Positions 9,061-17,233 of a stretch of DNA of 64,000 nt are shown one piece after another. The stretch spans positions 1 to 64,000 of the forward strand of contig NZ_JUUZ01000027.1 in NCBI RefSeq assembly GCF_001074155.1, given 5' to 3'. The notes beneath the pieces are model-generated. The model saw nothing but the letters and a program-made list of their open reading frames with translations, did not search any database and was not told the DNA's origin. The position numbers and the translations under genes were made by a program. Origin of the DNA: Streptococcus pseudopneumoniae (GTDB lineage Bacteria > Bacillota > Bacilli > Lactobacillales > Streptococcaceae). Positions within the stretch are counted from its first letter, which is position 1; each line of letters begins with the position of its first letter.

Positions 9061-9093
9061 AAACTCGGTTGGGAAACTAACTGAGTTTCTTTT
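9061..9093 (+). terminator. thrC terminator
   Basis: A 10-bp stem AAACTCGGTT / AACTGAGTTT (one G-T pair), 8-nt loop, then TCTTTT. It also sits directly in front of the ribosome binding site of the next gene, so some read-through is possible. Confidence 0.65.
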
Positions 9094-9108
9094 CATCAGG
9101 AGGAAGGA

Positions 9109-10389
9109 TTGTTTAAGAAAAATAAGGATATTCTCAACATAGCTTTACCTGCCATGGGTGAAAATTTCTTGCAGATGCTCATGGGGATGGTCGATAGCTA
9201 CTTGGTAGCTAATCTGGGGTTGATCGCCATTTCGGGTGTGTCTGTAGCTGGAAATATTATCACCATTTATCAGGCTATTTTTATTGCCTTGGGAGCAGCA
9301 ATTTCTAGTGTCATTTCAAAAAGTGTGGGACAGAAAGATCAGTCTAGACTAGCCTACCATGTAACAGAAGCAATCAAGATAACCTTGCTATTGAGTTTAA
9401 TTTTAGGTAGCTTGTCCATCTTTGCAGGTCAAGAGATGATTGGTCTTTTGGGTACTGAACAGGTTGTGGCTGAAAGTGGAGGCTTATACCTATCTTTAGT
9501 TGGCGGGACAATCGTTCTCCTGGGCTTAATGACTAGTTTAGGGGCCTTGATTCGCGCTACCCACAATCCTCGACTGCCGCTTTATGTTAGTTTTTTAGCC
9601 AATGCTTTAAATATCCTTTTTTCAAGTGTCGCCATTTTTATCCTTGATATGGGGATAGCTGGTGTAGCTTGGGGGACTATTTTGTCTCGTTTGATCGGGG
9701 TTGTAATTTTGTGGTCACAATTAAAACTTCCATATATGAGACCGACGTTTGGACTGGATAAAGACCTGCTGACCTTGGCGTTACCTGCAGCGGGAGAACG
9801 TCTCATGATGAGGGCTGGTGATGTAGTCATTATTGCCTTGGTTGTTTCCTTTGGGACGGAGGCAGTCGCGGGAAATGCTATCGGTGAAGTTTTGACTCAG
9901 TTCAACTATATGCCTGCTTTTGGTGTTGCGACAGCAACAGTCATGCAGGTGGCTCGAGCAGTAGGGGAGGATGATTGGGCAAGGGTGGACAGACTAAGTA
10001 AGCGAACTTTTTGGTTGTCTTTCTTTCTCATGTTGCCTTTAACACTTAGTATCTATGCTCTCGGGACACCACTAAGCTATCTCTACACCAGCGATTCTGT
10101 GGCTATCAAAGCCAGTGTTTTAGTGACTCTTTTTTCACTTTTAGGGACTCCTATGACAACGGGAACGGTCATTTATACAGCTGTCTGGCAAGGTTTGGGA
10201 AATGCCCGACTTCCCTTTTATGCGACAAGTATTGGAATGTGGGGCATCCGTATTGGGACTGGTTACCTGATGGGAATTGTTCTTGGATGGGGGTTGCCTG
10301 GTATCTGGGCAGGAACACTTTTGGATAATGGTTTCCGTTGGATTTTTCTACGCTATCGTTACAAATCTTATATGACAGTGAAAGGATAA
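9109..10389 (+). CDS. MATE family efflux transporter
   Basis: A 426-residue integral membrane protein with about twelve hydrophobic segments in two similar halves, as in MATE (DinF/NorM) exporters that drive out cationic drugs or metabolites with Na+ or H+. Typical segments are LPAMGENFLQMLMGMVDSYLV at the start and its internal echo LPAAGERLMMRAGDVVIIALV. The start is TTG at 9109, preceded at 5 nt by AGGAGG; no ATG fits as well. The HAD gene follows after 3 nt, so the two are co-transcribed. The substrate is unknown. Confidence 0.85.
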   Translation: MFKKNKDILNIALPAMGENFLQMLMGMVDSYLVANLGLIAISGVSVAGNIITIYQAIFIALGAAISSVISKSVGQKDQSRLAYHVTEAIKITLLLSLILGSLSIFAGQEMIGLLGTEQVVAESGGLYLSLVGGTIVLLGLMTSLGALIRATHNPRLPLYVSFLANALNILFSSVAIFILDMGIAGVAWGTILSRLIGVVILWSQLKLPYMRPTFGLDKDLLTLALPAAGERLMMRAGDVVIIALVVSFGTEAVAGNAIGEVLTQFNYMPAFGVATATVMQVARAVGEDDWARVDRLSKRTFWLSFFLMLPLTLSIYALGTPLSYLYTSDSVAIKASVLVTLFSLLGTPMTTGTVIYTAVWQGLGNARLPFYATSIGMWGIRIGTGYLMGIVLGWGLPGIWAGTLLDNGFRWIFLRYRYKSYMTVKG

Positions 10390-10392
10390 AAA

Positions 10393-11007
10393 ATGCAAGA
10401 AACGGCTTTTATTTGGGATTTGGATGGAACCTTGTTGGACTCCTATGAAGCTATTTTGTCAGGAATTGAGGAGACCTATGCACAGTTTTCCATTCCTTTT
10501 GACAAGGAAAAAGTTCGAGCTTTTATCTTGAAATACTCTGTCCAGAATTTACTAGTGCAAGTGGCAGAAGAAAGAGGCTTGGATGTTGATAGGCTCAATC
10601 AAGTCCGTGCTCAGAGCTTGGCTGAAAAGAATGCCCAGGTCATCTTGATGCCGGGGGCGCGCGAGGTTTTAGCCTGGGCAAATCAGCAAGGAATTCAGCA
10701 ATTTGTCTACACCCACAAAGGTGATAATGCCTTGACTATTTTACGAGATTTGGGCTTGGACCTTTATTTCACAGAAATTTTGACAAGCCAGAGCGGTTTT
10801 GCTCGTAAACCAAGTCCAGAAGCAGCGACCTACCTTATCAGTAAATACCATTTAAAACCAGACCGCACCTTTTATATAGGGGACCGTACTTTGGATATCG
10901 AATTTGCTCAAAACAGTGGCATCCAGAGTATCAATTTCCTTGGAACTCCGGTGGATTGCAATCATCAGATTTCTTGTTTAGCGGATATTCCTTCTCTCTC
11001 TTTATGA
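10393..11007 (+). CDS. HAD-family phosphatase
   Basis: A 204-residue haloacid-dehalogenase (HAD-IA) hydrolase, phosphoglycolate phosphatase-like. Motif I is WDLDGTLLDSYE with the nucleophile and acid/base aspartates; motif II is YTHK (Thr); the lysine of motif III falls in ARKPSPEA; motif IV is IGDRTLDIEFAQ. The helical cap sits between motifs I and II. It starts 3 nt after the MATE stop and ends before a strong terminator. The substrate, probably a small phosphorylated metabolite, cannot be read from the sequence. Confidence 0.85.
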   Translation: MQETAFIWDLDGTLLDSYEAILSGIEETYAQFSIPFDKEKVRAFILKYSVQNLLVQVAEERGLDVDRLNQVRAQSLAEKNAQVILMPGAREVLAWANQQGIQQFVYTHKGDNALTILRDLGLDLYFTEILTSQSGFARKPSPEAATYLISKYHLKPDRTFYIGDRTLDIEFAQNSGIQSINFLGTPVDCNHQISCLADIPSLSL

Positions 11008-11106
11008 AAGTTTTATGAAAGAGAATATGTCAGCTTTGTGACAAAATTCATACATACTATTTCAATTAATGTGGTTTGTTACAGAGACTAGACAGTTTTA
11101 TTAAAT

Positions 11107-11128
11107 AGCCCCCAAAGGGCTTTTTTTC
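11107..11128 (+). terminator. Terminator after the MATE-HAD operon
   Basis: AGCCC / GGGCT stem with a short loop followed by seven T. Confidence 0.8.
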
Positions 11129-11184
11129 TTTTTTCTTTATGTTATGATAGAAAGGTACTACATTTGAAAAGGAGTTTGAATAGT

Positions 11185-12963
11185 ATGAAGAAACGAATTA
11201 TTTTAGCATCAACAGTAGCTTTATCACTTGCCCCTACCTTGGCGACTCAAGCAGAAGAAATTGTATGGTCACCACGTTCAGTTGAGCAAATTCAAAACGA
11301 TGTTGCTAAAAGCGAAAATAAAACAAGTTACACAATTAAGTACGGAGATACCCTAAGCACGATTGCAGAGGCTTTGGGAGTAGACTTAAATGTCCTTGCA
11401 AACTTGAACAAAATCACAAATATTGACTTGATTTTCCCAGAAACTGTACTGACTACAACTGTTAACGAAAATGAAGAAGTAACAGAGGTTGAGGTTTATA
11501 CACCTCAAGAATTTGGTTCTGATGTAGCAAGTGCAACAGCAGATTTAACAACGAATCAAGTAACAGTAGATGAACAAACTGTTCAAGTCGAAGATTTGAC
11601 ACAACCAGTTGAAGAAACAACGACTACTGTTGAGGAGACAACTACAACAGAAGCAACAACTGAAGCTGTAGCAGAAACTACAGTATCGTCAGAAGCAACA
11701 ACTGAAGCTGCGGCACCTGTCGTTGAAGAAACAACTACGGTCGCTGAACCAACAACTACAGTTGAGGAAACAACTACGGTCGCTGAACCAACAACTACAG
11801 TTGAGGAAACAACTACGGTCGCTGAACCAACAACTACAGTTGAGGAAACAACTACGGTCGCTGAACCAACAACTACAGTTGAGGAAACAACTACGGTCGC
11901 TGAACCAACAACTACAGTTGAGGAAACAACTACGGTCGCTGAACCAACAACTACAGTTGAGGAAACAACTACGGTCGCTGAACCAACAACTACAGTTGAG
12001 GAAACAACTACGGTCGCTGAACCAACAACTACAGTTGAGGAAACAACTACGGTCGCTGAACCAACAACTACAGTTGAGGAAACAACTACGGTCGCTGAAC
12101 CAACAACTACAGTTGAGGAAACAACTACGGTCGCTGAACCAACAACTACAGTTGAGGAAACAACTACGGTCGCTGAACCAACAACTACAGTTGAGGAAAC
12201 AACTACGGTCGCTGAACCAACAACTACAGTTGAGGAAACAACTACGGTCGCTGAACCAACAACTACAGTTGAGGAAACAACTACGGTCGCTGAACCAACA
12301 ACTACAGTTGAGGAAACAACTACGGTCGCTGAACCAACAACTACAGTTGAGGAAACAACTACGGTCGCTGAACCAACAACTACAGTTGAGGAAACAACTA
12401 CGGCTGCTGAACCAACTACAACAGTTGAGGAAACAACTACGGTCGCTGAAACAACTACAACAGTTGAAGAAACAACTACAACAGAAGCTACTACTGAAGA
12501 AGTGACAGAAGCTCAATCAGCTCCAGCAACTTATCAAGCTGAATCAAGCCAAGGTGCATCAGCAACTTATACAGCGCCAGCGGCTCCTGATTATGCAAGT
12601 ATTGCAGCTTCAAAATCAGAAAATGCAGGTCTCCAACCACAAACAGCGGCATTTAAAGAAGAAGTTGCGAACTTGTTTGGTATCACATCATTTAGTGGAT
12701 ACCGTCCTGGAGATAGTGGAGACCACGGGAAAGGTCTAGCGATTGACTTCATGGTTCCAGTAAGTTCAGCCCTAGGTGACCAAATTGCAGATTATGCTAT
12801 CCAAAATATGGCTAGCCGTGGCATCAGCTACATCATCTGGAAACAACGTTTCTACGCACCATTTGATAGCAAATACGGACCAGCTTACACTTGGAATCCA
12901 ATGCCAGATCGTGGTAGCGTAACGGAAAACCACTATGACCACGTTCACGTATCTATGAACTAA
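11185..12963 (+). CDS. LysM wall-binding protein with Thr-rich repeats
   Basis: A secreted 592-residue cell-wall protein. Residues 1-23 are a signal peptide (cleavage near TQA-EE). A LysM domain (about 48-90, YTIKYGDTLSTIAEALGV) binds peptidoglycan. A Thr/Glu-rich region contains nineteen 13-residue repeats EETTTVAEPTTTV (about 181-427), probably a stalk through the wall. The C-terminal domain (about 485-592) has DHGKGLAIDFM and NHYDHVHVS, a His/Asp/His layout like LAS-type (M15-like) peptidases or the ARB_07466 domain, so it may trim peptidoglycan or only bind it. The start is the ATG at 11185, 11 nt after AAGGAG; an upstream TTG would spoil the signal peptide. In pneumococci LysM proteins belong to the WalRK regulon; no clear WalR box was found here. 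Confidence 0.85.
   Translation: MKKRIILASTVALSLAPTLATQAEEIVWSPRSVEQIQNDVAKSENKTSYTIKYGDTLSTIAEALGVDLNVLANLNKITNIDLIFPETVLTTTVNENEEVTEVEVYTPQEFGSDVASATADLTTNQVTVDEQTVQVEDLTQPVEETTTTVEETTTTEATTEAVAETTVSSEATTEAAAPVVEETTTVAEPTTTVEETTTVAEPTTTVEETTTVAEPTTTVEETTTVAEPTTTVEETTTVAEPTTTVEETTTVAEPTTTVEETTTVAEPTTTVEETTTVAEPTTTVEETTTVAEPTTTVEETTTVAEPTTTVEETTTVAEPTTTVEETTTVAEPTTTVEETTTVAEPTTTVEETTTVAEPTTTVEETTTVAEPTTTVEETTTVAEPTTTVEETTTVAEPTTTVEETTTAAEPTTTVEETTTVAETTTTVEETTTTEATTEEVTEAQSAPATYQAESSQGASATYTAPAAPDYASIAASKSENAGLQPQTAAFKEEVANLFGITSFSGYRPGDSGDHGKGLAIDFMVPVSSALGDQIADYAIQNMASRGISYIIWKQRFYAPFDSKYGPAYTWNPMPDRGSVTENHYDHVHVSMN
11725..12465 (+). repeat. Nineteen tandem 39-bp repeats
   Basis: Units of exactly 39 bp encoding EETTTVAEPTTTV. 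By position 18 units run from 11725 to 12426; the first 17 are practically identical and the 18th reads TAAEP in place of TVAEP. A nineteenth (12427-12465) is degenerate (VAETTTTV). Near identity at synonymous positions points to recent expansion by slippage or recombination. Because 39 is a multiple of three, two other frames also stay open through the block. Confidence 0.95.
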
Positions 12964-12970
12964 GAATAAT

Positions 12971-13007
12971 AAGAAGCTATACATTTAAAAGTGTAGCTTC
13001 TTTTTTT
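12971..13007 (+). terminator. Terminator after the LysM protein gene
   Basis: AAGAAGCTATAC / GTGTAGCTTC stem with an 8-nt loop and seven T. Confidence 0.85.
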
Positions 13008-13113
13008 ATAAAAATAGTATTTACAAGTGAAAAAAAATATCAAACATGATAAAATATAAGCGAATACAAAACTATACCGGCAATTTTAAGCATAGAGAGA
13101 AAGGATGATAAAG

Positions 13114-13977
13114 ATGACAAACCGATTAAAAACTCCATTTGAGAAAACAAGAGATGATTTTGAACAGGAATTTTGCGGAGAAATTGTTGAGCTCTTGATT
13201 TTTACCTTCCAAAATGTAAGTGGAGCAATCTCCTTAAAAGATGGATGCAAGGTACCGTCAGTAAATTTTAAAGCTAGTGTCAATGCCGCAACCCAGGAAT
13301 TCTCTGAACGTGAAGGACGTTTGGAATGGCTCCTGACTCCAGAAGAATTTGAAGAAAAGCGATGGGGATTTAGTTTTGAACCCTACAAAATTCATCGGAT
13401 CAAATGTCAAAAACGCCCCTTTATGGAGCTAGAGCCATATATGTCGGAAGTAGCTAACAACTGCTATCGTTTGCTGGAATATTTAGATGACCAATCCACA
13501 GATGCTAGATTAGAGACCTTGATTGAAGCTTACCAAAAACCAGTCATCATTCAAGACGATATTGGTGAATTCACCTTAAATAGAGCCTATTCTTGGTTTG
13601 AAGGCTTCATCACTTATGAGGGCGGTAAGATTCATGCTATCTTTGTTGCGGATGCAGATGAAAGTCTTCCTCCAAGTTCTTTCGATGATCTAAAGAAATT
13701 TATGGAAACCTTCCAAGTCCAAGATGCTCGGATTAAAGACTATATTGTCAAAGAACTGTGGGAAGCAGCTCAAGACTGGATAGATTCGGATGAAAATGAT
13801 GTGGAGTTAACAGAAGAGTATTTCACCAACTCTCTTTCCTTGAGTGAACTATCGATCAACGAAGATGGGGAATTGACCCTCTACTATGATGATAGCGAGG
13901 AAATTTTTGCAGGCCATGCCATTGAAGTCGTCATTGATAAAGAGGGAGAAATCCTTCGAGCAGATTTGGTAGGTTAG
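13114..13977 (+). CDS. DUF2262-like protein of unknown function
   Basis: A soluble, acidic 287-residue protein without signal peptide or membrane segment. The middle part (about 140-285), with FTLNRAYSWFEGFITYEG and LDDQSTDARLETLIE, resembles DUF2262 proteins, whose role is unknown. The start is taken as the ATG at 13114 (MTNRLKTPFEKT), about 8 nt after AGAAAGGA; the ATG three codons earlier overlaps that ribosome binding site. It is a single gene between two terminators. Confidence 0.6.
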   Translation: MTNRLKTPFEKTRDDFEQEFCGEIVELLIFTFQNVSGAISLKDGCKVPSVNFKASVNAATQEFSEREGRLEWLLTPEEFEEKRWGFSFEPYKIHRIKCQKRPFMELEPYMSEVANNCYRLLEYLDDQSTDARLETLIEAYQKPVIIQDDIGEFTLNRAYSWFEGFITYEGGKIHAIFVADADESLPPSSFDDLKKFMETFQVQDARIKDYIVKELWEAAQDWIDSDENDVELTEEYFTNSLSLSELSINEDGELTLYYDDSEEIFAGHAIEVVIDKEGEILRADLVG

Positions 13978-14007
13978 TGCTGGGTTTTATCTAGAATATA
14001 AAAAAAC

Positions 14008-14045
14008 ATAGCCTTTTGGGATTAAAACCAAGAGGCTATTTTTTC
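14008..14045 (+). terminator. Terminator after the DUF2262-like gene
   Basis: ATAGCCTTTTGG / CCAAGAGGCTAT stem (one G-T pair) with an 8-nt loop and a T-run. Confidence 0.8.
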
Positions 14046-14061
14046 GGAGTGAGCAAAATAG

Positions 14062-14116
14062 TTGCATTTTTAATCTGCTTGTATTATACTTGATAAGTCA
14101 ATAGTTGACAAATCAA
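14062..14116 (+). promoter_or_regulatory. marR promoter with twin palindromic operators
   Basis: TTGCAT (14062-14067), a 17-bp spacer and TATACT (14085-14090) make a near-ideal promoter. Overlapping its 3' end are two 12-bp palindromes, TTGATAAGTCAA (14090-14101) and TTGACAAATCAA (14105-14116), in the same orientation and 15 bp apart. Placement over the start of transcription suggests autorepression by the MarR protein encoded just downstream. Confidence 0.75.
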
Positions 14117-14136
14117 ATGTTAACAAGGGAATAGAA

Positions 14137-14562
14137 ATGTCAGAAATCAATGAATTACTGTACCAGCTCCATTTAGTAGATCAGACCATTACTCAACTTT
14201 TTGAGAAACAATTGGGAATTAGTTTGACCCGCTATCAAATTCTGCAGTTTTTATTGCAAAAGTCACCGTGTAACCAAACTGCCGTTCAAGAGAAGTTACA
14301 GATTGACCAGGCAGCTTTGACCCGTCATTTTAAGGTTTTAGAGTCAGAGGGTTATGTCAGTCGTAAGCGTAATCCAATCAATCAGCGAGAAGTCCTAGTT
14401 GAATTAACCCAAGAAGCCAAGAATCAACTATTAGTTAATCCGCCTAAACATCACTTGCGAGTGAAGGAACAGATGGAGAACATCTTATCGACTGGTGAGC
14501 AGCAGGAGCTGATAACTTTACTGACTAAACTAGTGTCAGGCTTAGAAAAAATAGAATTTTAA
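14137..14562 (+). CDS. MarR family transcriptional regulator
   Basis: A 141-residue MarR-type winged-helix regulator. The DNA-binding core is LTRYQILQFLLQKSPCNQTA followed by QEKLQIDQAALTRHFKVLE and the wing segment YVSRKRNPINQREVLVELT. Cys93-type redox sensing is not obvious; one Cys sits in the PCNQ segment. MarR proteins usually repress their own operon and release DNA on binding small aromatic or oxidised ligands. Two 12-bp palindromes over the promoter support autoregulation. The DUF1304 gene follows after 10 nt and is the likely target. Confidence 0.88.
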   Translation: MSEINELLYQLHLVDQTITQLFEKQLGISLTRYQILQFLLQKSPCNQTAVQEKLQIDQAALTRHFKVLESEGYVSRKRNPINQREVLVELTQEAKNQLLVNPPKHHLRVKEQMENILSTGEQQELITLLTKLVSGLEKIEF

Positions 14563-14572
14563 GGAGAAAACG

Positions 14573-14935
14573 ATGTCAATCATTACTACTATTTTAGCAA
14601 CCCTTGTTGCCCTCGAACATTTTTATATCTTTTATTTGGAGAGTATCGCAACCCAATCAGATGCAACCAGCCGAGTCTTTAATATGGATAAGGAAGAGTT
14701 GACTCGACCATCTGTCACCTCACTGTTTAAAAATCAAGGGATTTATAATGCCTTGATTGGGGTGTTTCTTATCTATGGGATTTATTTCTCGCATAGCTTA
14801 GAAATCGTAACAATCTTTGTTTTATTTGTCATAGGAGCAGCGACTTATGGTGCTTTAACAGCAGATAAAAAAATCATTCTAAAGCAAGGTGGTCCAGCGA
14901 TCATAACTCTTTTGAGTATCCTCTTATTAAAATAA
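14573..14935 (+). CDS. DUF1304 membrane protein
   Basis: A 120-residue protein with four hydrophobic segments and the DUF1304 motifs ALEHFYIFYLE and LFKNQGIYNALIGVFLIYG. The family is an inner-membrane group of unknown function often paired with MarR or TetR regulators, as here. It has its own AAGGAG site and lies 10 nt behind marR. A stress or detoxification role is inferred only from this pairing. Confidence 0.8.
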   Translation: MSIITTILATLVALEHFYIFYLESIATQSDATSRVFNMDKEELTRPSVTSLFKNQGIYNALIGVFLIYGIYFSHSLEIVTIFVLFVIGAATYGALTADKKIILKQGGPAIITLLSILLLK

Positions 14936-14940
14936 AAACA

Positions 14941-14972
14941 ACCAGCACTTTCTATGAAGGTGCTGGTTTTTA
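14941..14972. terminator. Bidirectional terminator
   Basis: Perfect 8-bp stem ACCAGCAC / GTGCTGGT with T-runs on both strands. It serves the DUF1304 gene and the convergent DUF975 gene. Confidence 0.85.
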
Positions 14973-14982
14973 ATAACTGCTG

Positions 14983-15840
14983 TTAAACTTTTCTCCGCTT
15001 GATTTCAAGCAGTCTTTGATAGAAGAAGATTTGGCTACTATAGATATAAGGGAAGATAGAGATACTTGCGATTCCAAAGCTTATCCAGATAAGGAGATAC
15101 CATGGAAGTAGCTGTAAATCAAGGACGAAGCGTTGAAACTTATAGCCTTTCATGAGAAAGCGGCTGGTATGTAGCACACGACTTGGTTTAGCAATTCCAA
15201 TTGCAAGGGTGTCACATAGGAGTAGCTCAACTTGGGAATAAGCATAGTATTGCGGAAGATAGAGAATGGTTCCCAAAATCATTACAAGGACACTACCAAA
15301 GAAGTAGAGCGCAAAAGTGAGCAGGAAGTGTTCGATATCTGGATTTGTCACGTCGACAGATGGAAATTCGGGATGAAGTTCCACAAATTTACGAGCCATG
15401 GCACTGCTATAAAAGAGCAAGTAAACTCCAAAAAGATTAGGGATGCTCCATAAAAAGAGATAGAAACGCTTGAGCAATAGAGTTAGAAATGTCTGGGTAA
15501 AGAAGCGGTTGTCAAGTAAGGACAGGCTATCTTTAAAGGAAAGCTCCATCTCAGAAATTCTGTAAAGATTAATGGTAGTAAAGAGAGCACCAGCTAGGAT
15601 AATGGAGCTTGTAAATCCAACGGCAATCGGAAAGAGAGCAGACTGGATTGTGGTCCCTAGAAAACTCAAGAATGACTGTTCAAGAATTCCCTCATCGAGA
15701 AGGGATAAAGGTCTAATAAAGCTAGAAAGAATCAAGAGGATACTTGGCAATAAGAAGACAAGCAACAAGCGAGGGTGCTCGGCTTGAAATTGTCTAGCCT
15801 GCAGGCGAACTTCTTTTAAATTAATTTTTGGGTACTTCAT
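14983..15840 (-). CDS. DUF975 membrane protein
   Basis: A 285-residue integral membrane protein with about six hydrophobic segments, matching the DUF975 family (start KYPKINLKEVRLQARQFQ, then a long hydrophobic segment at about 30-50). Function unknown. The true start is the ATG at 15840; a longer frame upstream only runs into the promoter. The -10 hexamer TATAAT ends 6 nt before this ATG, so the mRNA probably begins at or next to the start codon (leaderless). It diverges from tgt. Confidence 0.75.
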   Translation of the reverse strand: MKYPKINLKEVRLQARQFQAEHPRLLLVFLLPSILLILSSFIRPLSLLDEGILEQSFLSFLGTTIQSALFPIAVGFTSSIILAGALFTTINLYRISEMELSFKDSLSLLDNRFFTQTFLTLLLKRFYLFLWSIPNLFGVYLLFYSSAMARKFVELHPEFPSVDVTNPDIEHFLLTFALYFFGSVLVMILGTILYLPQYYAYSQVELLLCDTLAIGIAKPSRVLHTSRFLMKGYKFQRFVLDLQLLPWYLLIWISFGIASISIFPYIYSSQIFFYQRLLEIKRRKV

Positions 15841-15846
15841 TCTTTC

Positions 15847-15855
15847 ATTATACCA
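15847..15855 (-). promoter_or_regulatory. Extended -10 promoter of the DUF975 gene
   Basis: On the minus strand TGGTATAAT (TG plus one base plus a perfect -10), only 6 nt from the start codon. Transcription would start close to the A of ATG. Confidence 0.7.
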
Positions 15856-15861
15856 TAGTTC

Positions 15862-15890
15862 GTGACAGTTCCTGTTTTTTTTGATAGAAT
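15862..15890 (+). promoter_or_regulatory. tgt promoter
   Basis: GTGACA (15862-15867), 17-bp spacer, TAGAAT (15885-15890). It overlaps the divergent DUF975 promoter region. A small hairpin (CTGGGA / TCCCAG) lies between it and the ribosome binding site GGAGG. Confidence 0.55.
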
Positions 15891-15953
15891 CATACAGTAT
15901 GCCCCTAGGCACAAAGTAAGAACTGGGACTGTCTTTCCCAGCTTCGGAGGTAA

Positions 15954-17099
<1,146 letters not shown>

Positions 17100-17118
17100 A
17101 TTTAACTTAATGTTAGCT

Positions 17119-17150
17119 AAAAATCCTAAGTTTTATCTTAGGATTTTTCT
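17119..17150 (+). terminator. tgt terminator
   Basis: AAAAATCCTAAG / CTTAGGATTTTT, a 12-bp perfect stem with a 6-nt loop and a T-run. Confidence 0.9.
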
Positions 17151-17233
17151 GTTTTTTTTGATAAAATAAAGGTATTATGGATTGAAAATTAGATGGCTTT
17201 TTTGCTAATCTAATGAATGGAGAATAAACTCGT

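Noticed and set aside
11725-12465. Possible CRISPR array (regular short repeats)
   Set aside because: The repeats are directly adjacent without spacers, lie inside a coding sequence, and no cas genes are near.
11689-12516. Long open frames on the minus strand (275 codons) and in a second plus frame (260 codons) within the repeat block
   Set aside because: The repeat unit is 39 bp, a multiple of three, so any frame free of stops in one unit stays open throughout. The products are monotonous, and neither frame has a sensible start or ribosome binding site.
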